Source: Tubulanus polymorphus (lineage: Eukaryota > Nemertea > Palaeonemertea > Tubulaniformes > Tubulanidae). Taken from it: a stretch of DNA of 64,000 nucleotides. A program made the translations under genes and the position numbers. The DNA lies in assembly GCF_964204645.1 (NCBI RefSeq), contig NC_134027.1, positions 8,172,485 to 8,236,484 of the forward strand. Direction: 5' to 3'. Of the stretch, positions 41,201 through 48,340 are shown piece by piece; positions within the stretch are counted from its first letter, which is position 1; each line of letters starts with the position of its first letter. A model generated the notes under the pieces. That model searched no databases, was not told where the DNA came from, and worked only from the letters and a program-made list of their open reading frames with translations.

Positions 41201-42170
41201 AATTATTAATTTTATTAAATTACTTATTGATTTTTAAAATTATTGATATCACAGCGAATACTTATTGTTAATGTTTATGAAAATTTTTGAAAAGCAATCC
41301 CTTTATTCATTACTGGTGTAATAGTGAAAAAGTTATATATTTGTACCGTCATCGAGGAATCTTCGCTATCCTTGATTAACTGAAGTCGTGAAAAGATTTC
41401 TGACATTATGTGAAAAACTCATCTGACTCCATCTTGTCTTTTTTAGACGGCAGAATTGTGATCAACGCGGCAGTTCCGAGGAACCGCCTCGACATCGCCA
41501 CGCGCATCGCGAGAAAAATACGAATCACGCGACGGCCGAAGAAAGTCAGGATCGGCGTAACTATTACCTGGATTTAGCCGGAGTTGAAAACAATAACACG
41601 ACGACGACGGTACCAGCCGTGTTGTGTAACTATAGTAACAACAATCACAAACACGAGTCGCATTCGAAACAGTCAAAACACCACGGTACGCGAGAACATT
41701 ATCAAAAACATCATCGGTCACGATCGTCGGACGTGAAAAATGAAACCAACGTTTCAATGGAACGCTATATCCGACTATTAGAGGAAACTCAGGAGCACGG
41801 ACGATCGCGCTCGCACGAACCGGATTCTGGACGCGTACGGACTCACCGGCATAGTTCCGTTCCCTTGAAAGCGAGCAAACGGCCGGTTAGTTTACCAACG
41901 CAGGGCGGCGGCGCCGGCGAAGACAAGTCGCCCCATCACTCGCGCCGGCACCACCGGCACACGCGCGATAAACATTTGGCGATGAAACAGGTCGCTGAGT
42001 GGATCGAACGCGAAGATTTATGGGGGGCGAAGGAGGTGACGACCGCCGCGGCTACCACGGTCACCGGCAGTTGTTCGTACAATGAAATGATGATCGTTCA
42101 AAGACACGAACATCATCACATGCACGAACACCATCATCATCATCATTATCATCATTACAACGAGACCTGA
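5243..42170 (+). CDS. nkd: Naked cuticle homolog (Wnt antagonist), seven coding exons
   Basis: Coding exons are 5243-5267, 8924-9051, 34791-34866, 36617-36753, 39920-40015, 40789-41078 and 41447-42170; every junction keeps frame and uses GT..AG. The 1476 coding bases give 491 residues plus stop. Seen: MGKIHSKH at the start (Gly2 for myristoylation), a DEEKIPLKVVLPPQK block at 69-83, a single EF-hand with loop about 144-155 (DFDGRGKITKDD), then LRLKLTVAPE, YYLDLAGVEN, RSRSHEP and a His-rich tail ending NET. Known for the family: Nkd proteins bind Dishevelled through the EF-hand region, dampen canonical Wnt signalling at the membrane, are usually Wnt-induced, and have a conserved N-terminal glycine and His-rich C-terminus. 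Length (about 470 in human NKD1) and domain order match. The very large intron 2 is suited to regulation. I am confident of the family. The remaining doubt is optional exons in intron 2 and the UTR ends, which I could not place. Confidence 0.93.
6017..6180. mobile_element. Pogo/Tigger-like MITE copy 2
   Basis: CAGTTGAACCTCGTTGATAT at one end and CGCGGTTCCACTG at the other, with TA on each side. The interior, read in reverse, matches copy 3 (GCTGGAAATCATTGTG). Confidence 0.75.
8319..8608 (+). pseudogene. Decayed non-LTR retrotransposon ORF2 C-terminus
   Basis: The frame opening at 8319 contains GGRAFSTYAPRLWNN followed by FKQTLKT, which is the characteristic tail found after the reverse transcriptase of many animal non-LTR elements (G-RxFS-x-APRLWN...FKxxLKT). 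The preceding ALRSAHQERLVVPS part is read in another frame (about 8350-8395), so at least one frameshift separates them. No reverse transcriptase core is present; the copy is a 5'-truncated, inactive fragment in nkd intron 1. Confidence 0.75.
8924..9051 (+). CDS. nkd: nkd coding exon 2
   Basis: A long pyrimidine tract and ACAG precede the exon and GTAAGT follows it. Read from exon 1 it gives residues 9-51, beginning GECLLVNAHLNG and including KSIEDIIWKQQC. The latter resembles the KGIEEWIGRQRC segment I recall in vertebrate NKD1. The exon ends on a codon boundary, matching exon 3. The donor, acceptor and phase all agree. Confidence 0.82.
12441..12600. repeat. Dispersed repeat family B copy 1 (short)
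   Basis: Shares CCTTGAAAAATAA, TATTGATGACGTAGTGCA, CACAGAACCCC and AACGGTTTTTACGGTG with copies 2 and 3, but lacks their middle part. Confidence 0.7.
13366..13587 (+). other. Possible optional coding exon in nkd intron 2
   Basis: An open frame of 74 codons, acidic and Ser-rich (DSEDDSTIEQFREDCDSRSG, ending DDEEIESESRQ), stops at a GTATGC donor in phase 0, which would fit between nkd exons 2 and 3. The acceptor (GTAGAG) has no pyrimidine tract, and nkd already reads correctly without it. It could be chance. Confidence 0.25.
13644..13870. repeat. CAGGGGCGGATCTAGG family, diverged copy
   Basis: Begins GCAGGGGTGGATCTATGG and ends in a CCCAGACCCCTAAG stretch. Related to, but distant from, the copies at 14340, 23659 and 31425. 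Confidence 0.4.
14340..14577. repeat. CAGGGGCGGATCTAGG family copy
   Basis: Contains GGGCAACTTGACATTTTTAG, a G-run, and ends CCCTTGGATCTGTC. Matches the reverse strand of 31425-31648. Confidence 0.6.
14718..14775. repeat. 29-bp perfect tandem duplication
   Basis: Two identical adjacent units starting ATATAATGGGTACCGTATAA and ending GACCTAG. Confidence 0.9.
15065..15135. repeat. 13-bp tandem repeat
   Basis: Five units of GTACTCTGTTTTT plus a partial one. Confidence 0.9.
15346..15729. repeat. Dispersed repeat family B copy 2
   Basis: Starts ACTTGAAAGTTTATCGACAC and ends GACGGTTTTTATGGCGTCAA. The interior contains a TGATATTTTCGACA..ATATCAAGG segment. AT-rich and non-coding. Confidence 0.7.
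16293..16582. mobile_element. GGCCAAAT MITE family copy 1
   Basis: Ends near GGCGTGATCACA and GATCGCGGCT, followed inwards by TTTGGCC(C/T)GGGCCAA words on both sides. The centre holds CTTCGCTTTGTTTAAGCATTG, shared with other copies. About 290 bp, non-coding. Confidence 0.75.
17305..17416. mobile_element. Palindromic MITE with GGTTCCACAG ends
   Basis: Arms of about 45 bp: GGACCCAGTTCCACAGTTC.. on the left and its complement ..CTGTGGAACCGGGCCC on the right, both filled with GAGTTAA words. A 112-bp foldback element. Confidence 0.7.
18258..18521. mobile_element. GGCCAAAT MITE family copy 2
   Basis: In the orientation opposite to copy 1 for the central AAACAAAGCGAAGT motif; ends TGATCATGGCT. Next to it a segment of about 23 bp (ATAAAAGTCATA..CTCACGAGG) is duplicated (18199-18261). 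Confidence 0.7.
19493..19886. repeat. Pair of 40-bp direct repeats around a MITE
   Basis: GGTTTATTTGTCTAGATACA at about 19493 recurs at about 19844 with few changes (through ..GGAC.(C/T)CGAAC), flanking pogo-like copy 3. Confidence 0.6.
19674..19810. mobile_element. Pogo/Tigger-like MITE copy 3, truncated
   Basis: Preceded by TA; starts CAGCGGAACCTCGTTGATAC and shares CAAAAATGAAATTGT and GCTGGAAATCATTGTG with copy 2. The far inverted repeat is missing. Confidence 0.65.
20452..20693. mobile_element. GGCCAAAT MITE family copy 3
   Basis: Carries AACTGTTCACACGG at its left side, the same phrase found in copy 4, then GGCCAAATTTGGCC. Ends GTGATAGCGGCT. Confidence 0.65.
22861..23054. repeat. 18-bp minisatellite
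   Basis: Ten units of GCATGGTATTAATATGGT with small changes, followed by a partial unit. The unit is a multiple of three and lacks stops in several frames, which produces long spurious open frames on both strands. Confidence 0.95.
23659..23895. repeat. CAGGGGCGGATCTAGG family copy
   Basis: Begins CAGGGGCAGATCGTGG, contains TTTCTGGGCAACTTGCCATC and a long G-run, and ends CCAGATCTACC. Confidence 0.6.
25876..25992. mobile_element. GGCCAAAT MITE copy 4, internally deleted
   Basis: Only about 117 bp: AGCCACGATCGCACAAGCG at one end and GTGATCGCGGCT at the other, with most of the centre missing. Confidence 0.65.
26925..27353. mobile_element. Possible MITE with GTAACAGGGTCCC ends
   Basis: GTTACACGGGGTCCC at the left and GGGACCCTGTTAC at the right; AACTCCTT-type words occur inside both ends. 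An inner hairpin (CGCCTAATTCGG..CCAATTAGGCGG) lies at about 27070-27130. Confidence 0.4.
28098..28231. mobile_element. MITE with TTGCTCAAAAGTTGG inverted ends
   Basis: Left GCCAGTTGCTCAAAAGTTGG and right CCAACTTTTGAGCAATTG are inverted copies about 100 bp apart. Non-coding. Confidence 0.65.
29312..29630. repeat. Dispersed repeat family B copy 3
   Basis: Starts ACTTGAAAGTTTATCGATGC and ends ATGGTTTTCATGGCGTCAA, collinear with copy 2 over about 320 bp. Confidence 0.7.
29931..30294. promoter_or_regulatory. nkd: Candidate Wnt-responsive enhancer in nkd intron 2
   Basis: CTTTGATC at 29931-29938, GATCAAAG at 30240-30247 and at 30287-30294 match the TCF/LEF core. ACCGCCA at 30042-30048 matches the RCCGCCR helper type bound by TCFs that have a C-clamp. 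The patch is CpG-richer than its surroundings. nkd is a Wnt target in flies and vertebrates, so the location makes sense; function is inference. Confidence 0.35.
31425..31648. mobile_element. hAT-like MITE (CAGGG ends)
   Basis: Complete copy with inverted ends CAGGGACAGATTCAAGG and CAGAGACGGATCTAGGG (reverse strand). The 8-bp flanks are only partly alike, so a target duplication is not proven. Confidence 0.6.
33994..34020. repeat. CAG trinucleotide repeat
   Basis: GGCGGC followed by about seven GCA units. It creates poly-Ala, poly-Gln and poly-Cys frames with no other coding support. Shorter CAG/CTG runs lie at about 28566-28584 and 37697-37716. Confidence 0.9.
34791..34866 (+). CDS. nkd: nkd coding exon 3
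   Basis: Flanked by TTTACAG and GTAAGT. It encodes residues 52-76, from EFSFCLTRGDHC to DEEKIPLK, plus one base. With exon 4 it spells DEEKIPLKVVLPPQK, closely resembling the acidic EEEEDDF..VALPPEK segment of vertebrate NKD1. This match across the junction is the main support for both exons. Confidence 0.85.
35157..35225. repeat. nkd: 34-bp tandem duplication
   Basis: Two near-identical units containing TTCATCCGCCCCTTT, in nkd intron 3. Confidence 0.85.
35785..36028. mobile_element. GGCCAAAT MITE family copy 5
   Basis: Begins AGCCGCGATCACACGGAGA, the best preserved terminus; the centre contains AAACAAAGCGAAGTGG. Lies in nkd intron 3. Confidence 0.72.
36617..36753 (+). CDS. nkd: nkd coding exon 4
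   Basis: Acceptor TATTTCAG, donor GTAAGT. It encodes residues 77-122, opening VVLPPQKLNN and then an acidic low-complexity stretch rich in Asp, Glu and Thr, ending SINVE. The first two bases complete the codon left by exon 3, and the exon ends on a codon boundary. Confidence 0.88.
39920..40015 (+). CDS. nkd: nkd coding exon 5 (first part of EF-hand)
   Basis: Acceptor CTTTTTCAG, donor GTAAGG; exactly 32 codons, residues 123-154. It contains CGVSVEGSEKQEWSFTFYDF, followed by most of the EF-hand loop. The block has strong likeness to the CDVSMEEDSRQEWTFTLYDF segment of vertebrate Nkd. The intron that follows splits the EF-hand just before the last loop residue. A duplicate of this donor lies 190 bases downstream. 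Confidence 0.95.
40011..40398 (+). repeat. nkd: Tandem duplication covering the exon 5 donor of nkd
   Basis: Two units of about 190 bp (40013-40203 and 40204-40398) share GATGTAAGGCAT..TTGCTATTGTT, TTTTGTATCATGACTGAT and GTAGTGTTTCAG. The second unit retains the AAAGAT/GTAAGG splice donor context of the exon. Confidence 0.85.
40452..40705. repeat. CAGGGGCGGATCTAGG family copy in nkd intron 5
   Basis: Begins GGGCGGATCTAGGAAATCGG and ends near GGGTCCGGATCCC..CTAAATCTC. Has a central hairpin (AAGATGTTTTTGAAG..ACATCTT). Just upstream of exon 6. Confidence 0.5.
40789..41078 (+). CDS. nkd: nkd coding exon 6 (EF-hand end and Dvl-binding region)
   Basis: Acceptor GTATTTCAG, donor GTAAGT; residues 155-250 plus two bases. 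It begins DISSLMKSLCDAVGSS, the outgoing EF-hand helix, and then SGSKTLRLKLTVAPEGG, a family hallmark. The remainder is basic and polar with His-rich patches (HRRHLVEMIQ..IERHHRH). In other animals the EF-hand plus this basic region contact the Dishevelled PDZ and basic region. Confidence 0.95.
41447..42170 (+). CDS. nkd: nkd terminal coding exon 7 (His-rich tail)
   Basis: Acceptor CTTTTTTAG; the first base completes the Lys codon of exon 6 and the frame runs to TGA at 42168-42170. It includes RRNYYLDLAGVENN, MERYIRLLEETQ, GRSRSHEPDSG and a C-terminus where about two thirds of the last 20 residues are His. LDLAG, RSRSHEP and the His tail are conserved in Nkd proteins. The His cluster has been proposed to bind metal. 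No convincing AATAAA was found soon after the stop, so the 3' UTR end is open. Confidence 0.95.
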
Positions 42171-42900
42171 TAACGATCAGGCCGCCGCTGCTGCTGCCAC
42201 CGCACACACCGCTTCGGTGCTGAACGGAAAATCCGAGTTCAATCGCGGTCGTGATGGCGACATCGCGTCGACAGGTTTCGCTTCAACTACTGTGCTTCTG
42301 TTTTATGCAATGGGTAGCTTTGATTATTATTGCCTGGATCGTCATAAGTCTTCATAATTCGTAACTTCAGAATTATTGTTATATCCTATGGATGTTCATC
42401 ATATACTACACATATGTGTATCAAAACTCTTTGCTAGGGCCTTTTTGAGTAAAATTCACTATTCTATAGTATGCTTATGGTAAATCAGTTCGGGTCTCCT
42501 TTACAGATTGCTTTCTACACTTTCTTTCAAATTAAGAAATTCAGTTTACCTACACATTTTTGAACTGATACTTCGCCGAGTTCGCCGAATTTGGAAATCA
42601 AAATTTTAAAAAAGATTTTCGTAACAGTATTTTATTACAGGATGTTAGAAAGCATTTAAAAAACCAATTTTAGTGTTTATAAACATTGGTGAACATACCA
42701 CTGAATATGCCACTGGTACAGCCAATAAGATATAGTGGCAATGGTTCTGCCTAAAAAGAATTGTTTCTTTTGTCATAATTCTCCTCTCAAATGCGAATTG
42801 AAATTTGAAAAAAAAATGTTTTTTGTAATGCTAAAAATATGTACCCGTATTTGTTTTGTACAGTTCAAATGTTTTATTTATAAGCTAAAAAGATGAAAAC

Positions 42901-43038
42901 CAGGGGCCTGTTTTATCAGACTTAACCCCAGGGAAGAAGTGAAAATGTCTAAGTCCATGGTTTCCTTTATTACTCTGGTAGTTAGCATCTCAACCTTCGA
43001 GTGAACTTTGATACCCTTGTCTATAAGACTGGTCCCTG
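42901..43038. mobile_element. CAGGG-ended MITE
   Basis: Left CAGGGGCCTGTTTTATCAGAC and right end, reversed, CAGGGACCAGTCTTATAGAC. 138 bp; located in the presumed nkd 3' UTR or just after it. Confidence 0.6.
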
Positions 43039-43994
43039 CTTTTCTTTCAGTCAGGTTTCAATATTCTTGATTCCGGACAAAGTTGTCAGGGTTTCTGTAC
43101 ATAGATGTAGTGTAAAAATACATAGATAAAGATGCTGAAATATTCTTCGCTATTACCTTCTGGTGATGTAGAGAACATCTAAAAAACAATTGTTTTTCAT
43201 TCGATTTTTGTAGATAGTGGGAATTTGTCTATATTCCTCAAGTTAAGATTGGTTTCAGTGTTGCTATGAAATGTTATTACACGTACCAGTACCACAAATG
43301 TAAAGATTATGAAACAATCAAAATGTTATAATTTTTTCCACTCAGGATTTAGAATCACGAAATACGAATATTCAATTCATCAGAACGAAATTTTGAGCGT
43401 TAGAGGTAATGAAAATGTCGTTGTTTCTCTTGTAAAGAAACATAAACTCGCGTGATACTCAATATTAATTAAAAACTGCCATGGATATTAGTCCTGCCAT
43501 CGGATTCGTGCTCGAGGCATTGTGCGCATCATACGCTGTGCTGACAAGATGCAAACATCATTACATTTTAAACGGCCAGTTCTAGTTATGATTAGTGCGT
43601 AATACGACGCTCTCAGTTTCTGTGAATGATACTTGAAAAACGACAGTACGTGCGCTGTAAACTGTTTTCGAATCTCATGTTTCGGGTATTGGAGTTTTTT
43701 TTCCATGTTTTCATAATGGATTAATGCTTATTGTAGAAAATTGAAAAAAAATTATGAATTCGCTCTTTAAGCTGATGAATTCCGACGGAGATTATCTGCG
43801 TGCTACTTTTTAAAGAATCTCCGTTTTCTAAATATCCAGCATCGTCATTCAGGGAATTGTTAGAGATTTCCTCGAGTAAATCTCTTGAGACATATTGAGA
43901 AAAGTTTTGCATTACCTGTGCGTTATCTATGTAAATGTAGTACCGTTACGCCTTCATCCCAACAAATGGGCTGCATTTGTAATAGGACCACATA

Positions 43995-44273
43995 AGCCGC
44001 GATCACTCGGAGATACTGTGCCCGAGCCAAATTTGGCCCTTGCCTAATTAGAGAGCTCACTTACACGTAAACCACTCATTCGATACTAAACAATGCTCAA
44101 AGCGAAGTGAGTCACTGCCGGAACCAGTTGCAATTCACATGCAATGATTTGTCCCATGCTAAGATTTGGCTCGGGCCTGGTCCCACGTTTTTAGTGGGGT
44201 CAAACAGGCACGGGCCCATTTGGCAACCATGTGAATGTTGGCACAGGCCAAAAACACTTATGTGATCGCACCT
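43995..44273. mobile_element. GGCCAAAT MITE family copy 6
   Basis: Begins AGCCGCGATCACTCGGAGA and ends TGTGATCGCACCT; same central motif. Downstream of nkd. Confidence 0.72.
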
Positions 44274-45746
44274 ATGTAGGTTAATATAACTCAGCCCTTT
44301 GGTCCGTGTACACGAGGAAAATCGATTTCTCTTCTTAAATCTACCACATCAATGGTAGATCCATGTATCATGACAGAATGGTACTCACCTCTATATGGGT
44401 TGATTTCATAGTCCAGTAGTGCGGTAATACAAAATATATTGAATGTCAGCTTGATGATGATCTGAGCTCCAAGATGTTTTCTCTTAATTGTTTTCGACTG
44501 AATGTGTTGAACTTTTTGACAATCTTGCAGATAATGTGATTAACTGTGCTGTAATTTTTTCCAAGGATGGCAATATAGTCGTAAGACCGTATCGCATCAA
44601 CTTTCATTTCATTGCATCAACTCTTCCTATATATGAAATTGAGCAGGTCGGTAAACTGCTCGTCGTAAAATAAGCATCACATCTTTTTCTACACATGATA
44701 TCCCTTGAATAATGCATGATGCATATATGGGGAAGTTTGTATACAGTGGTATTTTTTCAGTAAGGATAATGTTGTAAGTTAGTCGCCCGATAAGAAGTGC
44801 ATACGGCAATGCATTCAGATATTTATTGACAATCACTTAAGTTAAATCTACGGATTATTGAGCTTGTGTAATTATGTACAGGTAACAGGAGTTTTTTTGT
44901 GTTACATTGTAATGCTGCCACACGTGTAAACCGATAGATGTGAAAAATATCTCAGTCAGATGTGATAATATCATCATGATCTGGAATTAGTAGAATTTTC
45001 AATTGAAACTTGGCCCAATTTCTTAGAAAAGTTGAATTCCCGAATCAGACCACGATCAGACCAATTCAGTTTATGTTTGATACATTCAGGAGTTCAACTT
45101 CTCGCGGAACATACTTGTGGAAGGGGATTTTTCAAGAGCTTCATTCTATCAGCCCGAGACGATGTACATTGTGCAATCTACCTATTTTCTACCTCAGTAG
45201 TTTTGAAGCTGCTGCCGGCCCTGTAGTGAGTCGGATAGCTGGTTTCACGTGTTTTGCACGGAGAGATATATGTCTTGGGTATATTTAATAATAATATAAT
45301 GAATAAAATGAAATATATGAATATATTATATATGAATAAATATGTGTACATTTCTTTATTGAAGATTATATCCGAATGTAATGATGAAGAATAAAGAAAA
45401 AGAATGACTCTCGCAAATTTGTTTAAAGATTGTCTATTTCAAATTATTTAGGTTCAAGTTAGTTCATTCAGTGATTCATTCCAACTATAATTTCTCTACA
45501 TGTTCAGCATGAAGCATCTGCGACTATGGACTTCAAAAGCCAGTCGTGCCCACCCCCCATTAGAGTCAGGCTTGTGTCAAAGTACTCCATAATATAATCC
45601 AGTGTTAATTAACAAGTGAGATACCGTTATAGAACGATAACCACACTCAAACGTGGTGAACGGATAATAAGATAAAATCCCACTATTTACAGATTAAAAG
45701 AATTTAAAAACCAGAATTTATTTATTAAATCTAAAATATTTAAAAG

Positions 45747-45789
45747 ACACGACGTTTCGATCTCACCCTAGAGATCATCGTTAGGTGTG
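45747..45789 (-). ncRNA. Hammerhead-like motif, possible Penelope-element remnant
   Basis: On the - strand: CGATGA, a TCTC..GAGA stem around a TAGGGT loop, then CGAAACGTC, enclosed by ACAC and GTGT. This has the order of a hammerhead core (CUGAUGA, stem II, GAAA), but the first two core bases are changed. Such motifs are known at the ends of Penelope-like retroelements. No reverse transcriptase is nearby. Confidence 0.35.
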
Positions 45790-47252
45790 ACCCTGAGATA
45801 CCGTTGTTTTGATAAAGTAGTTTTCTGGCTTTGATTTAAGTTGTAGCATGGACGTACATCTATTTCATACGTTCATAGTTGAAGGGAGAGACTGAGTGTG
45901 GACCAGCATGGATGCCCGTACTTTATCCTTAACTTTAAGCTAGAAATGACTTTTCGTGTCCGGATTGAGAACATCGCTGTTTAAATAGTGTTATATTGAA
46001 GAGACTGCATTTGGAGATTGGGATAACCATGGAAAGGTGCACTTCATATACAAGAAAGAAACTCTCATTATCATTACTATAATCAATTTATGCCTCTCAA
46101 TCAGTTTAAGAAAAACAGCGATAACCGTAGAAAATATCCCTTGCCATGTTGTAGGTGGGATAACCTCATGGTATAATTCTTTTTCCATTAGATAATGATT
46201 TTGCTCTAGAAGCTGACGGCAAATTATTTAAAAAAGAATGTTCGTAATCCCGTTATCTTTCCGGAGGTGCGCAATGTGATACGTCAAAACGAACGTTTCA
46301 TCGGTTTTATAAGTCGTCGTGTCCTTTCGTTCTGTGGGTCGAGATTATGACGCTGAAACCCATCTACTGACGCCCCGAAGTACGCAATTTCACAATAGAT
46401 CCGGAGATAACGAAGAAAGTAAATATCAGAGAAACTGATGAAACGTATTGAAGAATTAGAAACCATGATTATACTTCAAAACACAAAATCTATCAATTTG
46501 ATCACTTCGGGCTTGATCAGAGACCATTGTCACGATTGAAGGTATATACGCTTTTTCGATGTGAAAGTATGTTGGCGTTTGAATTCAAATTGCAGAGTGT
46601 CTGATTGGTAATACAGGGTCCAATAATTCGATTAGTTTTTATTCCGAGTGTATGGGGCTATTTCGGTCAAATCCGAAAGAATATTGGGTTGAAAGGTTTT
46701 TTAACATGGTCCTGTGCCTGGTTGCGGAGTGTGTCGTAGTCTGATTAATCGCATACGATATTAACGTGCGTCAATAGACAAATCGTTCAATTATTTAGTG
46801 CTGTCCATATTGTTGAGCCTTCTATCACTTTCCATCGAGTTTACCAGGACAATAAAATCCCGTCATTTACAGTAATAATAAATTTCGATGTGGACTCTAA
46901 CAGCCCCTGAAGCTCGTTTTAATTAAACATCGCCCTCATGGCGCTCAGTCTCCGAGCTTGCGGCAACTCGAATAATTAATTTTCATTCCATTGCAAGTTC
47001 AATGTTGTACAGACTTTTACCATAAAAACTGTATTTCATTGTTATCAAAATGCCAATATTATGGAATATTTTAGTCACTAGAAAAGGTTTCTTTAAGAGA
47101 AATGTCGCAAATATGTCATTATTGAAAATGGAATCGAGACTTCTCTGAAAACTGATACATTTGGCATTTTCTGGTTTCTTATACGCTATCTGATGTTTTT
47201 CTCATCCCTCTGCGGGGCTACAATTCAACACTAATGGCTTGTTTCACCACAG

Positions 47253-47672
47253 GGTTTATGCGCGAAAAGACTCCTTTTAAGATACGAAGTAAGAAAATTA
47301 AAGAGAAACGTCTTTAGGAAAACGCACACACTACTAGACAAAGCTGTCAAAACAGAGGCTTTTGATGTTTAGCTAATCTACCATAATTTGTCGCAGATAG
47401 GAACGTCATTAATGGCCGTCCATCAAAGCGAAACAAGTGTAGATGGAGGTAAACGACAAATATACTCTTTACTAACATTTAATAAGTCCCTAATAAAAAT
47501 ATTTGTACGACAGAACCGTAGCAATTACCTCCCAAAGCCGACGGGAGATGACTTGTACGTCATTTGTACATTCAATAATCCTGAAAAAGATATAAATTAC
47601 CGGTACCAGAAAATAGCTAGCTGTCACATTCCGAAAGAAAGATTTAATTACACCGTTCTAACACCCGACTGA
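47253..47672 (+). other. Unassigned open frame with one internal stop
   Basis: After a TTTCACCACAG there is a frame of about 39 codons (GLCAKRLLLRYEVRKLK..), one TAG, then more than 90 codons in the same frame (..MAVHQSETSVDGGKRQIYS.. to NYTVLTPD) ending in TGA. It looks protein-like and basic, but I recognise no family. It may be a decayed transposon or gene fragment. Confidence 0.3.
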
Positions 47673-48118
47673 CGGGGTATGACCAATATATGCATGACAC
47701 GAACTGTCTTATCGGAAGACTCTTCCGATAATTACAATATACTAAACTGATGCGCAACCCATTAGAAACGACTGTAAGACACAATTCTTTAATTAAAAAT
47801 CTGCGAAAAAAGCCAGTTTCTAAAAATATTCTATAATAAAGTTACTTGATAATCTAATTTAAGGGTGATATGAACTGACATATTCTTTATTTGTGAATTG
47901 TTCAATTTAGATATTTCTATTTTCTGGTTATGATGTCTTGCCGCTTGGTGAATTTTTGCGTGAAAAGAATAATAACACCCGATTTGATTGTGCTGAGAAT
48001 CTTAATCCGTCGAGGGATACAAACTCATTAAGTTAAAGCCGTTCCCCGAAATGGTGGAAGTGAATTCGGGTAACGATACCGGACCCCTGGCAAGCGAGGA
48101 TGAGGTAACCGTATATGC

Positions 48119-48233
48119 AGATGGCACCACCGTGCGGTGCCCTAGCGGAGTTTCTGTGAACTAATGTAATGGCTCGCTGGGTAGGATTAGTTATCAGATT
48201 TTCCGCTAGGGGACCGTACGGTGCTGCCACCCA
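48119..48233. mobile_element. Foldback MITE with CCGTACGGT ends
   Basis: Arms 48120-48165 and 48186-48232 are inverted repeats with about 85% identity (GGCA.CACCGT.CGGT.CCCTAGCGGA..ACTAAT). Confidence 0.7.
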
Positions 48234-48340
48234 ATTTGGTGGCGTTGGTTTTGCGAACTAAGCGGAATCAACTCGCTGGGTTCGAACCTAGGATAACCCT
48301 TGGCAATCCAAGCCACCCGGAAAAAACCAGGGCCGTATCT
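48234..48340 (-). repeat. SINE-like sequence with a pol III B-box match
   Basis: On the - strand GGTTCGAACCC matches the B-box consensus perfectly, with a GTGGCTTGGATTG A-box-like word about 30 bases before it. A tRNA cloverleaf is not evident, so a tRNA-derived SINE remnant is the likeliest reading. Confidence 0.35.

Noticed and set aside
41443-41757. 104-codon - strand frame opposite nkd exon 7
   Set aside because: Antisense shadow of a well supported coding exon.
45010-45288. 92-codon + frame
   Set aside because: Starts at a non-ATG codon, has no recognisable motif and no supporting splice context.
48234-48340. A functional tRNA gene at the B-box match
   Set aside because: No acceptor or anticodon stem could be drawn around the box; a SINE remnant fits better.
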